Source: Vulcanisaeta distributa JCM 11213
Lineage (GTDB): Archaea > Thermoproteota > Thermoprotei > Thermoproteales > Thermocladiaceae
Direction: 5' to 3'
DNA length: 64,000 nucleotides
NCBI GenBank assembly: GCA_001316125.1
Contig: BBCS01000007.1
Coordinates: forward strand, 43,311-107,310
Of the stretch, positions 19,871-30,489 are shown in pieces; within the stretch, counting starts at the first letter, position 1, and every line of letters starts with the position of its first letter. Made by a program: the position numbers and the translations under genes. A model generated the notes under the pieces. The model was not told where the DNA came from. It ran no database searches and was given only the letters and a program-made list of their open reading frames with translations.

Positions 19871-22071
19871 ATGCCTTACATTGGTGCGCGTATTAAGAGA
19901 ATTGAAGATCCTAAATTCATCACAGGTAGTGCGAGGTACGTTGACGACATAGCGGTTCCAGGCACACTTTACATGGCGATATTAAGGAGCACGGTCCCCC
20001 CCCACGCAAGGCTATTAAAGATTGACTATGAAGATGCATTGAAGATTCCCGGAATCGTTGGTGTTATAACGGGATTGAACATAAAGGTTGAGAATAGGCC
20101 GAGGAACTTCCCAATGGCGAGGGATGAGATTCTATACGTGGGTCAACCAATAGCGGCTGTAGTCGCTGAGGATAGGTATAAGGCCTACGATGCCCTTGAT
20201 TATATACAGGTTGATTATGAGCCATTGCCCGCAGTTATCGATCCCGAGAAGGCATTGGCCGATGATATTAAGGCTGTTGAGGGAATGAGCAATATTGGTT
20301 ATAGGAAAACGTATAGGGCCGGAAATCCTGAGGAGAAGTTGGCGAAAAGCGATGTTGTTATTGAGACAAAGCTCGAAATTGGTAGGGTGTATCCATCCGC
20401 GATGGAGCCGAGGGGATTGCTGTCAGTATACCAGGAGGGAAGACTGACGGTTTACGCCTCAACCCAGGCACCACATTATATGCGTAAGTTCCTCCTTGAC
20501 GCATTCAGGAATTATGTTAGCGACATAAGGGTGATACAGGCCGATACAGGCGGTGCATTCGGCTCGAAGATGTTTCCATACCCTGAGGACTACATAGTCA
20601 CTTACGCAAGCATTATTTATAGGAGACCCGTTAAGTGGGTAGCCACTAGGCGTGAGGATTTATTAAGCACATACCATAGCAGGGCCCAGATACATAGGAT
20701 TAAGGCTGGATTTACGAGGAATGGTGAGTGGAGGGCGTTGGCCGATGATTTAATAATAGACCTTGGCGCGGCAACCCACGGCTATTACCTGGCCGACATA
20801 ACCGCCACATTAATAAGTGGGCCGTATAAGGTTAGGGACATCTTAGTTGAGGTTTATGGCGTAAGGACCAACAAGACACCCCCCCTTGATCAGTACCGTG
20901 GTGCTGGACGCCTGAGGCGGCCTTTGTTTATGAACGAATAATGGACATGGCTGCCGACGAACTTAAAATGGATCCAATAGAGATTAGGAGAAGGAATTTG
21001 GTAACTGAAATGCCTTACACGAACCCCTTTGGCCATAAGTATGATAGTGGTAATTACCTACATTTACTGAGCATTGCTGAGGGCTACTACAGGGACTTTG
21101 AGAAGAGGGCTGAGGAACTGAGGAGACAGGGTAGGAGGGTTAGCGTTGGGTTGTCATTCTATATTGAGCAGAATAACTTTGGGCCTTGGGAGTCGGCTTC
21201 CATTAGGGTTAAGTCTGATGGTAAGGTGCTCGTTATAATCGGCGCGGCGCCTCATGGGCAGGGAGACGCAACTGCAATAGCACAGATAGTGGCTGACGAG
21301 CTTGGTATTGACATAAGTCAGATTGAGGTTTCCTGGGGTGATACGGAATTAATTGGAGAGGGCTTTGGAACGTATGGCAGTAGAACATTAACCCTGGCAG
21401 GCAACGCGGCATTACTCGCCGCGAGAAAGCTTAAGGATAGGTTGAGGAGGGTTGGTGCAGCGTTGATGGGTGTTAATTATGAGGATACCATCTATGAGAA
21501 TGGTCATGTTAAGGATACTAGGTCAGGGAAGTCCATGAGTATTGGTGAAATTGCCAATGCATTAACCACCAATGTTGGTGGTACGTGGCCATACGGAGTC
21601 GAGCCCTCACTTGAGGATACCGCCTACTTTGGATTGAGCGATTACACGTATCCCTACGGCTCCCACGTTGCCCTAGTTGAGGTCACCGAAGATGGCTTAA
21701 TTAAGGTACTTGATTACGTGGCTATAGACGATATTGGCATGGTGGTTAACCCAATGCTCGCTGAGGGCCAGGTAATTGGTGGCGTTATTCAGGGCTTTGG
21801 TGAGGTTGTCCTTGAGGAGGTTAAGTATGATAGTGATGGCAATCCACTTACACAAACCTTCAGTGAGTATTGGATACCAACTATAATGGAGTCATTTAAC
21901 GTTAAGTGGTACTACCTCGAAGAGGGAAAATCCAACGCGCCACTGCCAACCAAGGGCATTGCTGAAGGACCGCTGATTGGTGTATTGCCGGCATTAACAA
22001 GGGCCGTGGAGAATGCCGTAGGTAAGAGAATCACGAAGATACCCATAGACCCATCATTACTGGTTAAGTAA
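19871..22071 (+). CDS. Aldehyde oxidoreductase, large molybdenum subunit
   Basis: Binds molybdopterin cofactor and oxidises the aldehyde. It opens IGARIKRIEDPKFITG and has GGAFGSKMFPYPEDYI, PLDQYRGAGRPEAAF (across a frame change near 20911, CCC read as CC), GEGFGTYGSRTLTLAG, and near the C-terminus TKGIAEGPLIGV with the catalytic Glu. The AYRCSFR active-site loop of true CO dehydrogenase is absent. Combined with its archaeal context this suggests a glyceraldehyde or general aldehyde oxidoreductase. About 730 residues, slightly shorter than the CoxL norm. A C8 run near 19996 and C7 near 20879 each add a Pro. Confidence 0.92.
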
Positions 22072-22114
22072 TATGCTACGGGCTCTACTTTTTATAGAGT
22101 GATTAAATTCTTAA

Positions 22115-22190
22115 TACAGGGGGGGCGGATGATGGCGAGCCACCTAGGCGGCTACTCGCCTGACACCCCCTGTACTATTTAATTTTTTAA
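22115..22190 (+). ncRNA. Candidate structured RNA with a kink-turn
   Basis: An outer stem TACAGGGG/CCCCTGTA encloses ATGATGG on the 5' side and CTGA on the 3' side. Immediately inside is a perfect six-pair stem GGCGAG/CTCGCC. Opposed UGAU and CUGA between two helices is the L7Ae-binding kink-turn arrangement. A TATA-like TTTTTATAG (22089-22097) lies about 25 bp before the stem, and a T-rich tract TTTAATTTTTT (about 22178-22188) follows, so it looks like an independent transcription unit. Only 24 bases separate the two motifs and they form a hairpin, so it is not an ordinary C/D guide. The function is unknown. Confidence 0.45.
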
Positions 22191-22204
22191 ATCAAATTAT
22201 GGTA

Positions 22205-25200
22205 TCACTTATTCTCCTTCACGGCTTCTACATATATGGCTGGTCTCCCAGGCAATGAGTTCCTAGCTATTACCGGGATCGTACGTTGGGCTAGTCGCAT
22301 CTTGGATAATAACTTCGGCGCCTATTCTTGACTTAATGTAACTGCTCAATTCCCTGAATACCCTTAGTTCCATTTCCCTACTAACTATTTTCCTCGGTAT
22401 TGTGCCATCAACAACCTTAGATACCAGGTTAGCCACCCTATCAGCCATACGCCTATACTCCGGCTTACCCACTATTGCCCTTATCGCCTCACCCATCGTC
22501 TTACCCTCATTGATAAGCCTAATGGCCTCATTAACTATTTGATAATACTCACTTGGTGGACCCACGTATAGGTATACAGACTTAGGCATTATCTTCGTAA
22601 CCCTGAGTATCTCCTGCACATCCTCCACAGCCCTCTCAATAAGGTCTAGGGCAATATCCAACTCATCATTTATCAACTCCTCACTATACTCGGGCCAGGG
22701 TTCCAGGGAAACAAACGTGTTATTACCCATCCTATGCCAAAGCTCCTCGGCAATGTGGGGCATGACTGGCTGTAATAGCTTAACCCAACGCTCAAGGATG
22801 TACCACAAAGCCCACTTAACCTCATCCCTACTTACATTAATTATGCCCGCAATCTCCAGGTACTTCTCAACTGATGATAGCAGGTCAAAGAATGCCTTAA
22901 GCGTGTAACCCCCCCTTATGTTCTCATTATCCATGTCAATTGCTGAGTCACGTATTGCCCTATTCACCTTAGAGATTAGCCACTGCGTGATTAACGATGC
23001 ATTCCTAACATCAACATTAACTAATGGCCTCCCCCCCTCCTTAATAATCTCATTAGCTAGACTCCAGAACCTAACAAGCCTACTCGCAACACTGGCTACG
23101 TCATCCTCCCTCCAATCAAGTGTTGAGTCCAGGTCCGTGGCCGAAGCCAAATAAAGCCTTGCCAAGTCTGTGCTGTACTTCCTCGGTATGTAAGGAAGCG
23201 GGAGCACATTTCCCAATGACCTACTCATCTTCATGCCCTCCCTAATCACGTACTCATTAAAGGTTATGGCTCTTGGCCAATACTTCTCGGGGGGGAATAT
23301 GGCGACGTGGTGGAACACGAAGAAGCTTAAGTGACTACTTATTAAGTCGGGGGGGCCGCTGTGCCTCTCGTCCACAGGGTACCAATAATCAAACTCTCTC
23401 CTCATGTCCTCGATCAATTCCTTATCAACACCAAACACCTCAGCCACACGCCCTGGATCACCCTCACCCAAGAACACGTAGTTGAAGAATGCCATTATTG
23501 CATCTAGGGCCTCCTTATCATTCCCCTTACTACCTATGACCCTCTTGGCATAATCACCCAGCTTTTTATCAAGGCCACTCGACCTTATCTTATGGGCTAT
23601 TGTGTAGTACGCCATGTAAATCGTTGAGTCACTTAAGGATTCAATTATCCAGTCAGGATCCCAAGGCAGTCTCGTGCCTAACCCCCCCCTCTTCCTTGCA
23701 CAGGGTCTCATTGATAACCAATTGAATACATCCTCGAAATTCTTCCTATACTTCTCAGGTATTATCCTCATGGAGTTAAGACACTTGAAAGCCTTCGCCT
23801 TCCATTCAGGGTTCCCATAATTTAGGAACCACTGGTCCTTAATCACAGCCGCAATAACCGGGTTACCACTCCTCGTAAACACATTCCTAGGCTCTAACTC
23901 ATACATCCTACCCCCCCACGCCCCCCCCTGCTCACTCAACGCCTTTATTGTCCTCTCCCTAGCCTCATTAACGCTTAGCCCAGGGAATAACGTATTCTCC
24001 TTCATAACGCCATTGTAAAACTCCTCCCTATACACGATCCTCGTGGCCTCATCAAGCTTCTCCCTATCGCCCTGGTCCTTAACACCGAGTTTCTCAACTA
24101 CGTCCTTAGCCGGTACTTACCGTAGTTAGGCAGTTTAATTATGCTTATGGGCTCTAGCGACTCAACAACCTCCTTAATCCCGTACTTACTCAGCGTCTTC
24201 TCATCCTTCTTAAGGTCCATTAAGGCCACGTAATCATAAGGTGCATGGGCAGGCACGCTATAGACGACGCCAGTGCCCGTGTTTTCATCCACGAAGTTGG
24301 CGGGCAGTATGGGAACCCTCCTATTAATGAGCGGTGTAATTACGTACTTACCTACCAACTCCTCACCACGTATTGAACCAACAATCTTAACGTCATATCC
24401 CTGGTAACTTAACTTCCAGGCCGCTGGTTTCGAGATTATCCACCTCTCACCATTAACCTCGGCAATCACGTACTCAACACTTGGGCGGACCCACACGTTC
24501 GTGATCCCGTATATAGTCTCAGGCCTTAGCGTGGCGGCAACAACGTATTCGCCGGAGTTCTCAAGCTTGAACTTCACTAGGTTGAACTCGAGTATGTCTA
24601 TGGTTATTTCATCCCCCCCACCCTTAATGTCATGCTCACCCACTGCCTGATTCTCATCGGGTGAGTAGAGGACCACGTGACTACCCTGCGTTATATAACC
24701 AGCGTCCCTCAACCTGTAGTACTGCCAAATAATGAATGCATTATAATCTGGATCACCCGTCGTGAACTGTCTCCTGAAATCCATTGAGTATCCCATGGAC
24801 ATGAAGTCCCTGATATAGACCGAGGCGAAGAATTGGGCTATGTTCCAGGGATTCGTGAAAGTACTCAATATCTCCCTAACCTTATTTGGATCGTCTACGT
24901 ATAGGCCCACGTACCAGGAATACAGCTTTATATCGTCCGGGTCACCCTTCATTATCCTATCAGCCACGGACTGTATTGGCGTCCCAGTTATGTGCCATGC
25001 GATGGGGGAACAAGACGTTAAATCCCCCCCTAGCCCTCTTGTACCTGGCTATTATGTCGCCCATCGTGAATGTCCTGCCATGCCCTATATGCGGTGAGCC
25101 TGATACGTATGGGTAGGGTACGGTTATGAAGTACTTGGGCTTGCCAGGCTTTGGGTCTGCATTGAATATGCCCTTCTCATACCATTCCTTCTGCCATTTT

Positions 25201-25270
25201 CGCTCAATCTCCCTAATCTCCCTCAAAAATCGCCATATAACTCTTCAACCCTTGATTTAAACGATTCCAT
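22205..25270 (-). CDS. leuS: Leucyl-tRNA synthetase (frame broken)
   Basis: Charges tRNA-Leu. It has the class I motifs PHIGHGRTFT (HIGH) and GMKMSRSLGN (KMSKS), the CP1 editing domain with LRPETIYGITNVWV and GTGVVYSVPAHAPYD, and the archaeal/eukaryotic-type C-terminus ending PGRPAIYVEAVKENK. The frame breaks near 22275 (two Gs apparently lost), 24110, 25010 (C5 where C4 fits) and 25220. I choose ATG 25270 because a lost T in TTTTTG would join MESFKSRVEELYGD to the conserved start. About 1,020 residues. Several in-frame C7 runs add residues (QGGAWGGRMY). Confidence 0.94.
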
Positions 25271-25325
25271 TTCACTTCCTGAGAAAACTCATCGTTTTTA
25301 ATAATTACTGCCCGTATTTAAGCTT

Positions 25326-25766
25326 TTAATCAGCACCGACCGCCTCGGCCTCGGCCGGCTTAGCCTCTGCAAGCTCAGCCAGTCTCGAGACAACCCTCTC
25401 CTCACTGATTATGTCCCTAATCGAGATCACACCGCGTAGTTTATCGTTATCCATAACCACCAGGTGCCTTATCTTATGATCATTCATTAGCAAGGCTGCC
25501 TTATAGATACTATCTTTGGGACTTATTGTTACTAGGCTGCCGACTGTGCCAACCTCAGTCACCTTGGCGTTTAAATCCTTACCGCGTGCTAACGCCCTAA
25601 TTATGTCCCTCTCTGAGATAACGCCTATTGGCTTACCGGTATTATTAACTATCACCAGTAAACCTACGTTCTCCCTACTCATTATATTAACCGCCTCCTT
25701 AACGGTGGCGTTCTCATTTATTACGAGAGGTTCCCTCTTTATTACTTTGTCAACGGTAATACTCAT
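25326..25766 (-). CDS. CBS-domain pair protein
   Basis: About 146 residues consisting of two tandem CBS motifs: VIKREPLVINENATVKEAV to ISERDIIRAL, and VTISPKDSIYKAALLM to ISIRDIISE. The tail is Ala/Glu-rich. CBS pairs bind adenosine nucleotides and act as regulatory sensors. I prefer the ATG at 25766 because a TTTATAAATTA TATA box near 25794 would place transcription start there; ATG 25781 adds five residues. The partner is not evident from its neighbours. Confidence 0.85.
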   Translation of the reverse strand: MSITVDKVIKREPLVINENATVKEAVNIMSRENVGLLVIVNNTGKPIGVISERDIIRALARGKDLNAKVTEVGTVGSLVTISPKDSIYKAALLMNDHKIRHLVVMDNDKLRGVISIRDIISEERVVSRLAELAEAKPAEAEAVGAD

Positions 25767-25891
25767 CGGCAACTGTCGCATATGATAATTTATAAACTTT
25801 ATGCGTTATTTATAATGATAAAAGATTATGAATAGGGCTGAAAGTAAGATGATAAAATAATTTAAAAAGAGAATGCGATCCTTATTAAGTA

Positions 25892-26215
25892 ATGGCATAT
25901 TTAATAAGTCAGTTCATAATTGGAATCGTAATCTTCGTAATCCTAATTGTAATATCGGTAATTGGGTGGAGGAGTAAGACCGTGATTATTCGCGAACTGA
26001 CGAGGCATTCACGCACGGGGGATTCCTGCCCATTATCTATGGATTTAATTGTGATGAACGCCTTAAGGCGAACATCAGTGTTGTTAAGGGGTTTTTACGC
26101 ATATATGACCATGTACTTTGTTAGGGATGATGGTTCCGTAATACAATTCTTTAGGGGGTTACGTACCCTCATTGAGCAATACTTGGAGAATAATGGATTT
26201 CTCACCAAGCATTAG
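25892..26215 (+). CDS. Membrane-anchored protein of unknown function, first half
   Basis: Starts with a strong membrane helix (residues 4-26, QFIIGIVIFVILIVISVIG) and continues as a basic soluble segment, RGFYAYMTMYFVRDDGSVIQ. No family recognised. An AT-rich TATA box (25858-25870) precedes the ATG by about 25 bp. The frame ends just as the next open frame begins, so the two are probably one gene interrupted near 26195. Together they would make a roughly 295-residue protein with a membrane helix at each end. Confidence 0.5.
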   Translation: MAYLISQFIIGIVIFVILIVISVIGWRSKTVIIRELTRHSRTGDSCPLSMDLIVMNALRRTSVLLRGFYAYMTMYFVRDDGSVIQFFRGLRTLIEQYLENNGFLTKH

Positions 26216-26786
26216 ATTGTTTAACTTAACCGTAGGCACAGATGGTATAGGGGGTCACGGATGTACTCGTGCCATACCCATCATCCTCGAAATACCCGGT
26301 GGCTTAATAACGCCCTTTGACGTAAGGACTGGTGAACCCACGGGTGTGGTTAATTTCCTAAGCATTAGGAGGGCCCTGGCCTCAGAGCTTGGTGAAAGGC
26401 TCGTTCAGTCAATGAACCTTGCTGAGATTGTTAGGAGAATCAGGGTGGATATATCGTTTCATGATGGTGTCGGTTTCACAAAATACTCCACGTCATTACT
26501 GAAGTTGCTTGCCTACGCGGGTGTTCAGGTTAATGGTGAGGTTAGGGTTGTTGAGGGTTCCGTGGATACGAACTTAAGAAAGGTAGTTAATTGTCAATAC
26601 CTCTTTGGGCATGCTGCATGCCTAGGTAAGGCATTTAGGACCACGTGGGCTTGGTTAACAATGATTGAGGCAATCCTCGGCCTTATTTACGCATTCATAC
26701 CTCCCCCCCTGTTCATATTGTTGATAGCCGCACCAATAATGTACGTGTTAGTTGTATTGTTATTATCATTACCGAGGATCACCTAA
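26190..26786 (+). CDS. Membrane protein of unknown function, probable second half
   Basis: About 198 residues. A soluble part (IRLFNLTVGTDGIGGHGC, then IILEIPGGLITPFDVRTG and RIRVDISFHDGVGFTKYST) precedes two C-terminal hydrophobic helices (LTMIEAILGLIYAFI and LFILLIAAPIMYVLVVLLL). Three cysteines cluster in GHGC and NCQYLFGHAAC. I do not recognise it. It may start at ATG 26190 or be the frame-shifted continuation of the preceding frame. It overlaps the 3' end of the convergent Cas4-like gene by a few bases. Confidence 0.5.
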   Translation: MMDFSPSIRLFNLTVGTDGIGGHGCTRAIPIILEIPGGLITPFDVRTGEPTGVVNFLSIRRALASELGERLVQSMNLAEIVRRIRVDISFHDGVGFTKYSTSLLKLLAYAGVQVNGEVRVVEGSVDTNLRKVVNCQYLFGHAACLGKAFRTTWAWLTMIEAILGLIYAFIPPPLFILLIAAPIMYVLVVLLLSLPRIT

Positions 26787-27654
26787 CAACACTATATGGG
26801 CAATACCTCCTATGCTCGCAGCTTGAACATAATCCCCTGCTTGGTGATGGCCTTGGATTTCTAAGTCCAAGCCAGTAGTCAAGGGAGTAATCCACATCCT
26901 TAAGGAAGTCGTTGAACCCCCTAACATTCACCCTATGAATAACGGCATGCCTCGTGAGCTTTACGAAATCCTCACCACCCTCCAGATACTTAATTATTAC
27001 ATCTATATTATTAATCACCCTAAATCCAGAGCCTCTAACGACCTTTATAACCGCAACACCGCGTGGATTAAGCCCTAGGTAGCTCATCATGTGGAAATAC
27101 GACTCGGCCTGCAAAGCCTCCCTACCCCCCCTCACAACCTTCAGGTTCGCTGGATTGTTCGTGGTCTTTAACTCCACTATATACATGGGCTTATTATCCA
27201 GGTTTATTACTAAGTCTGGCAAGCCAAGTATTGGTACATCCCTCCTAACCATGACTAGAGATACCTCCTGAATGAATCGCCTACTAAAGTCTGCATAACC
27301 TATCCAGTTCCTCATTTTGGAATTGAAGAAGTAAACTCCTTCATCACCACGGTTAACTATTACTGGGTTCCAACCAAGTTCAAGGCCGAGACCATCCTCA
27401 TCAACGCCAAGTTGCTTTGCGTGCTCCTGAAGACCGCCAATAACGCCTTCATTAACAATCCTACCCCTGAGGTAATCCAGGTGTATTCTATATTCGCAAC
27501 CATGAATTTGAGAGCCAATATAACCACTCATTAGGAAGAGTACCCCATGCTTGAGCTTGGGAATTGCTATCCTTTCATCACCCCAATACAGTACGGCAGA
27601 TTCACCGAGTAACTCCATACGTGGTGCTACGTCAAGCCTAGGCAAGCAAATCAC
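26779..27654 (-). CDS. Cas4/RecB-like Fe-S exonuclease family protein
   Basis: 291 residues with a PD-(D/E)XK nuclease core: GLPDLVINLDNKPMYIVELKTT supplies the PD and ExK residues, and QAESYFHMMSYLG matches the following Q-x3-Y helix. A lone N-terminal Cys (HGCEYRIHLDYLRG) and C-terminal CSSCEHRRYC fit the four-cysteine iron-sulfur site of Cas4/AddB-type nucleases. No CRISPR repeats or other cas genes are in the window, so it is an orphan Cas4-like nuclease, perhaps in repair. The frame is intact. C7 near 27125 adds one Gly. Confidence 0.75.
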   Translation of the reverse strand: MICLPRLDVAPRMELLGESAVLYWGDERIAIPKLKHGVLFLMSGYIGSQIHGCEYRIHLDYLRGRIVNEGVIGGLQEHAKQLGVDEDGLGLELGWNPVIVNRGDEGVYFFNSKMRNWIGYADFSRRFIQEVSLVMVRRDVPILGLPDLVINLDNKPMYIVELKTTNNPANLKVVRGGREALQAESYFHMMSYLGLNPRGVAVIKVVRGSGFRVINNIDVIIKYLEGGEDFVKLTRHAVIHRVNVRGFNDFLKDVDYSLDYWLGLRNPRPSPSRGLCSSCEHRRYCPYSVVR

Positions 27655-27782
27655 CTAAGGCAATACAATTAGTGGGTCTGCGGGTTGTCTATAAGTATTA
27701 TGGATTAATCATTTTATAATTAGTAAACCCAGTAACTCCCGTATTCACCTAAGATTTATAATCCTAGTGGTGAGGCAATGCT

Positions 27783-29157
27783 GTGGGTAAGGTAAAAATA
27801 ATTGCAACGATAGGCCCATCATCGGAGAGGCCTGAGGCGTTGAAGGAGTTGATTAAGTACGTTGATGGGATAAGGATAAACTTCTCCCACGGAAGTGCTG
27901 AGGAGTGGAGGTCAAGGATAATGAATGCCAGGGGGGGCTTTAGGAGCGACATAGCGGTACTGGGTGATTTGAGGGGGTCCTGGCGTTAGGACAGGGAGTA
28001 TGAAGCCCATAACACTTAGCGTTGGTGATTCCGTGGAGTTCAGGTTCGCTGATAAATCAGATGGAGGGTTTGTGCCGATACCAAGTCCATCATTCTTTAG
28101 GGTGATAACCGTGGATGACGTAATCGTGATGAATGACGGTAGATTAAGACTACGCGTTGACAAGGTCTCGGCAAGTAATGCCGTGTTAACCGCATTAACA
28201 GCAGGTACCATTTCGCAGGAAAAGGCTGTGGTTATTAAGGGCAAGGATTACCCATTACCAATACTTGATGATTATGATAGGGAGGCCCTTAAGTTCGCGG
28301 TTGAGGTTGGGATGGACTACGTTGGGATAAGCCATGTGAGGAGCTCTGACGATATTGAGGAGGTTAGGACGGAGCTAAGGAGACTTGGTGGTGATTGGAT
28401 TAAGCTAGTGGCTAAGATTGAGGGTCCTGATGCCGTTAGGAACATGAAGGACGTGATTTGCGCCAGCGATTACGTGATGGTCGCAAGGGGGGGCGACCTC
28501 GGCATGCACTTCGACCTTGAGGAGATACCCAGGATACAAAGCTCGATAATTAGGGAGGCTCAGAAATGCGGTGTGCCTACCATGTGGCCACCCAATTGCT
28601 TGAGTCAATGATAGAACAGCCTGTACCAACAAGGGCTGAGGTTGTGGACATAACAAATGCGGTCATGGAGGGTGTAGACTCACTATTATTAACGGGGGGG
28701 GAGACCGCAGTTGGTAAGTATCCCGTGGAGGCCGTACAGTGGTTGAGGAGGGTTGCCACGGAGTATGAGGATGAGGTGCGTATTGATAGGGGGGGCGTGA
28801 TGGCTAATTTAACCGATAGGCTTGCCCTGGGCATTGTTCAGCTTGCCGAGGATATTGGTGCAAAGATAGTAATTTACTCGAGGGGGGGTGGTAGGTTTGT
28901 CGAGGCTATTTCTAGGTATAAGCCTAGGGTGCACGTACGTGGGCGTTAGTGATGAGAAGGTGCTTAGAAGGTTGAGGCTTTATTGGGGTGTTGAGCCAAT
29001 ACTTATTGATAATGTTAGGGATTATGATGAGGGTGAGAGGGAGACACTAAATCAATTAATAAGGAGTGGCTTGGTGGCTAAGGGTGACCTAGTCCTGCTA
29101 ACCCACGGTGTTATAGACACATACAATGATTATAGCATTAGGATACTCAAGGTTTAA
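27783..29157 (+). CDS. pyk: Pyruvate kinase (frame broken)
   Basis: Makes pyruvate and ATP from PEP. Motifs: [61 protein letters not shown] and [17 protein letters not shown], then a C-terminal allosteric-type domain with [16 protein letters not shown]. Breaks occur near 27974 (G5 where G4 fits), 28582 (a G lost in ATGGTGGCC) and 28938. G7/G8 runs at 28487-28493, 28694-28701 and near 28883 add Gly residues to catalytic motifs. GTG start. About 455 residues, normal for archaeal enzymes. Confidence 0.93.
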
Positions 29158-29549
29158 TTAAACGGCAGCTCCTCCTTCGAATAATTAAGATGGAGATGTA
29201 GGTAAACCCTAATGTAATAATTAGGAAAAACATACCAATCACTGCGTAACCCATAATGAATGACCTTATTGATAGGTATAGGAATAATGATGGTATTAAC
29301 AACGCCAATACTAAGCATATGTAATTCACGTGGTTAAGACCAACGTAAAAACCACTTGTTGAACCAATAATCCTCAATGCATCACCAAGTCTCCTACTAT
29401 TTGGTTCCACATAGAGCCTGACATAACCAAGCCTCACCAACTCATCAATTACCTTCCTCTCATCCTCACTCAATGAGTCGTAGGCAATCCTACCCCTGCT
29501 CAATATCTTCCTAAGTAATTCCTTACCCCCTCTCACTTAGCTCATCCAT
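29147..29549 (-). CDS. Winged-helix-like protein with a membrane hairpin, unknown function
   Basis: About 133 residues. The first 55 look like a small winged helix (ILSRGRIAYDSLSEDERKVIDE, then LVRLGYVRLYVEPNSRR), and the rest holds two membrane helices (YICLVLALLIPSLFLYLSI and IGMFFLIITLGFTYISIL) with a basic tail. Starting at ATG 29549 requires G4 where G5 is read at about 29524-29528. It overlaps the upstream membrane gene by 13 bases, so the two are probably co-translated. No function assigned. Confidence 0.5.
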
Positions 29550-30068
29550 CTCAACACCACCTCACTAATTAATTCAGAGGATGATAACTGCCTAAACAGC
29601 ACATTGCGGGACCTTAGTAACTCAACAGCCGTGTTAAGCCTAATGGAGACTTCGTCGGGGGTTTTCACCATAAATAACCAAGTAACTACTACTATTATCA
29701 CTAATGAAAGCCCCAAGATTAATCACATCACGAAGTAGTGAGAGGTCCAGGGTATTAATTTGTAATGCTGAAATCCACCTATCACCAACACGTACAATGC
29801 CATCACCAACACCAATACTGAGGCAAACCCTACTCATCCTTAAGTCATTAATACCCTGGGATGACACGCTCCTTAGTAACTTAACCCTGGTCACCATTGA
29901 TTCCTCTACGTCTCTTTCACTCTTCCTATGCCTTATAAAAATAAAGTAAATAATTAATATCATGATTAATACTATGGTAAATAATATAGGGCTTATTATG
30001 AAAAGCAGGAAAGATACTAAAATACCTAAGACCCAATACCAATTTTTCCTTAAAAAATCACTAATCAT
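29537..30068 (-). CDS. Membrane-anchored protein of unknown function
   Basis: About 176 residues. Two adjacent hydrophobic helices at residues 11-47 (WVLGILVSFLLFIISPILF and IVLIMILIIYFIFI) are followed by a basic cytoplasmic stretch and a soluble domain with VRVGDRWISALQINTLDLSL and SSYLVIYGENP. A frame change at a C5 run (about 29659; four would fit) leads to DEVSIRLNTAVELL and an end in RWMS. Not recognised. It forms a two-gene unit with the downstream winged-helix-like gene. Confidence 0.5.
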
Positions 30069-30333
30069 GATTGCCTTAAAGATTTAGTACTCGAAGAACC
30101 TAATTAATTAATTGGATAAAAAGAGAGAAGAGCATTGAGGTGGGAATTCCATTAGGTGCGGATTAATGGTTCCAAACACATATAAGTCTACGTGAAACCT
30201 CACGAAATAGGCGAATAAGTGCTTTATTAAGTACGTTATGAGGCAACGTAACTAAGTACTTTTCATAATTTAACTTTCACATTGCAAATTAAATTACAAC
30301 CTTTATAAGAAACCGTAATATAAAGGCGGATGT
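30069..30333. other. AT-rich intergenic region
   Basis: No open frame or RNA signature seen apart from the promoter at its right end: CTTTATAAGA (30300-30309) sits about 25 bp before the short Lys/Glu-rich frame. Confidence 0.4.
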
Positions 30334-30396
30334 ATGCCTAAGAAGTCCAAGAAGACAGAGGAAAAGAAGGAGGAGAAGACAGAGAAGAAGAAGTAA
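30334..30396 (+). CDS. Tiny Lys/Glu-rich leaderless peptide, 20 residues
   Basis: Reads MPKKSKKTEEKKEEKTEKKK and stop. The ATG follows a good TATA box (TTTATAAG, 30302-30309) by about 25 bp, the normal leaderless spacing here. It resembles the basic start of S25e/S30e-type ribosomal proteins, but no continuation exists in any frame after the stop. It may be a real micropeptide, or the 5' end of a gene lost by an error. A short T-rich tract follows. Confidence 0.4.
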   Translation: MPKKSKKTEEKKEEKTEKKK

Positions 30397-30489
30397 GTTA
30401 ATAATTAGCCATTAATAATCACCTCCTCAAAATTAAAATTATTTAATTTCTATTTCCATTTTCCATTTTAAGATTTACCTCAAGCATAA

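Noticed and set aside
22129..22163. The ATGATGG...CTGA pair read as an ordinary box C/D guide RNA.
   Set aside because: There are only 24 bases between the boxes, no D'/C' boxes, and they fold into a hairpin; kept as a kink-turn RNA instead.
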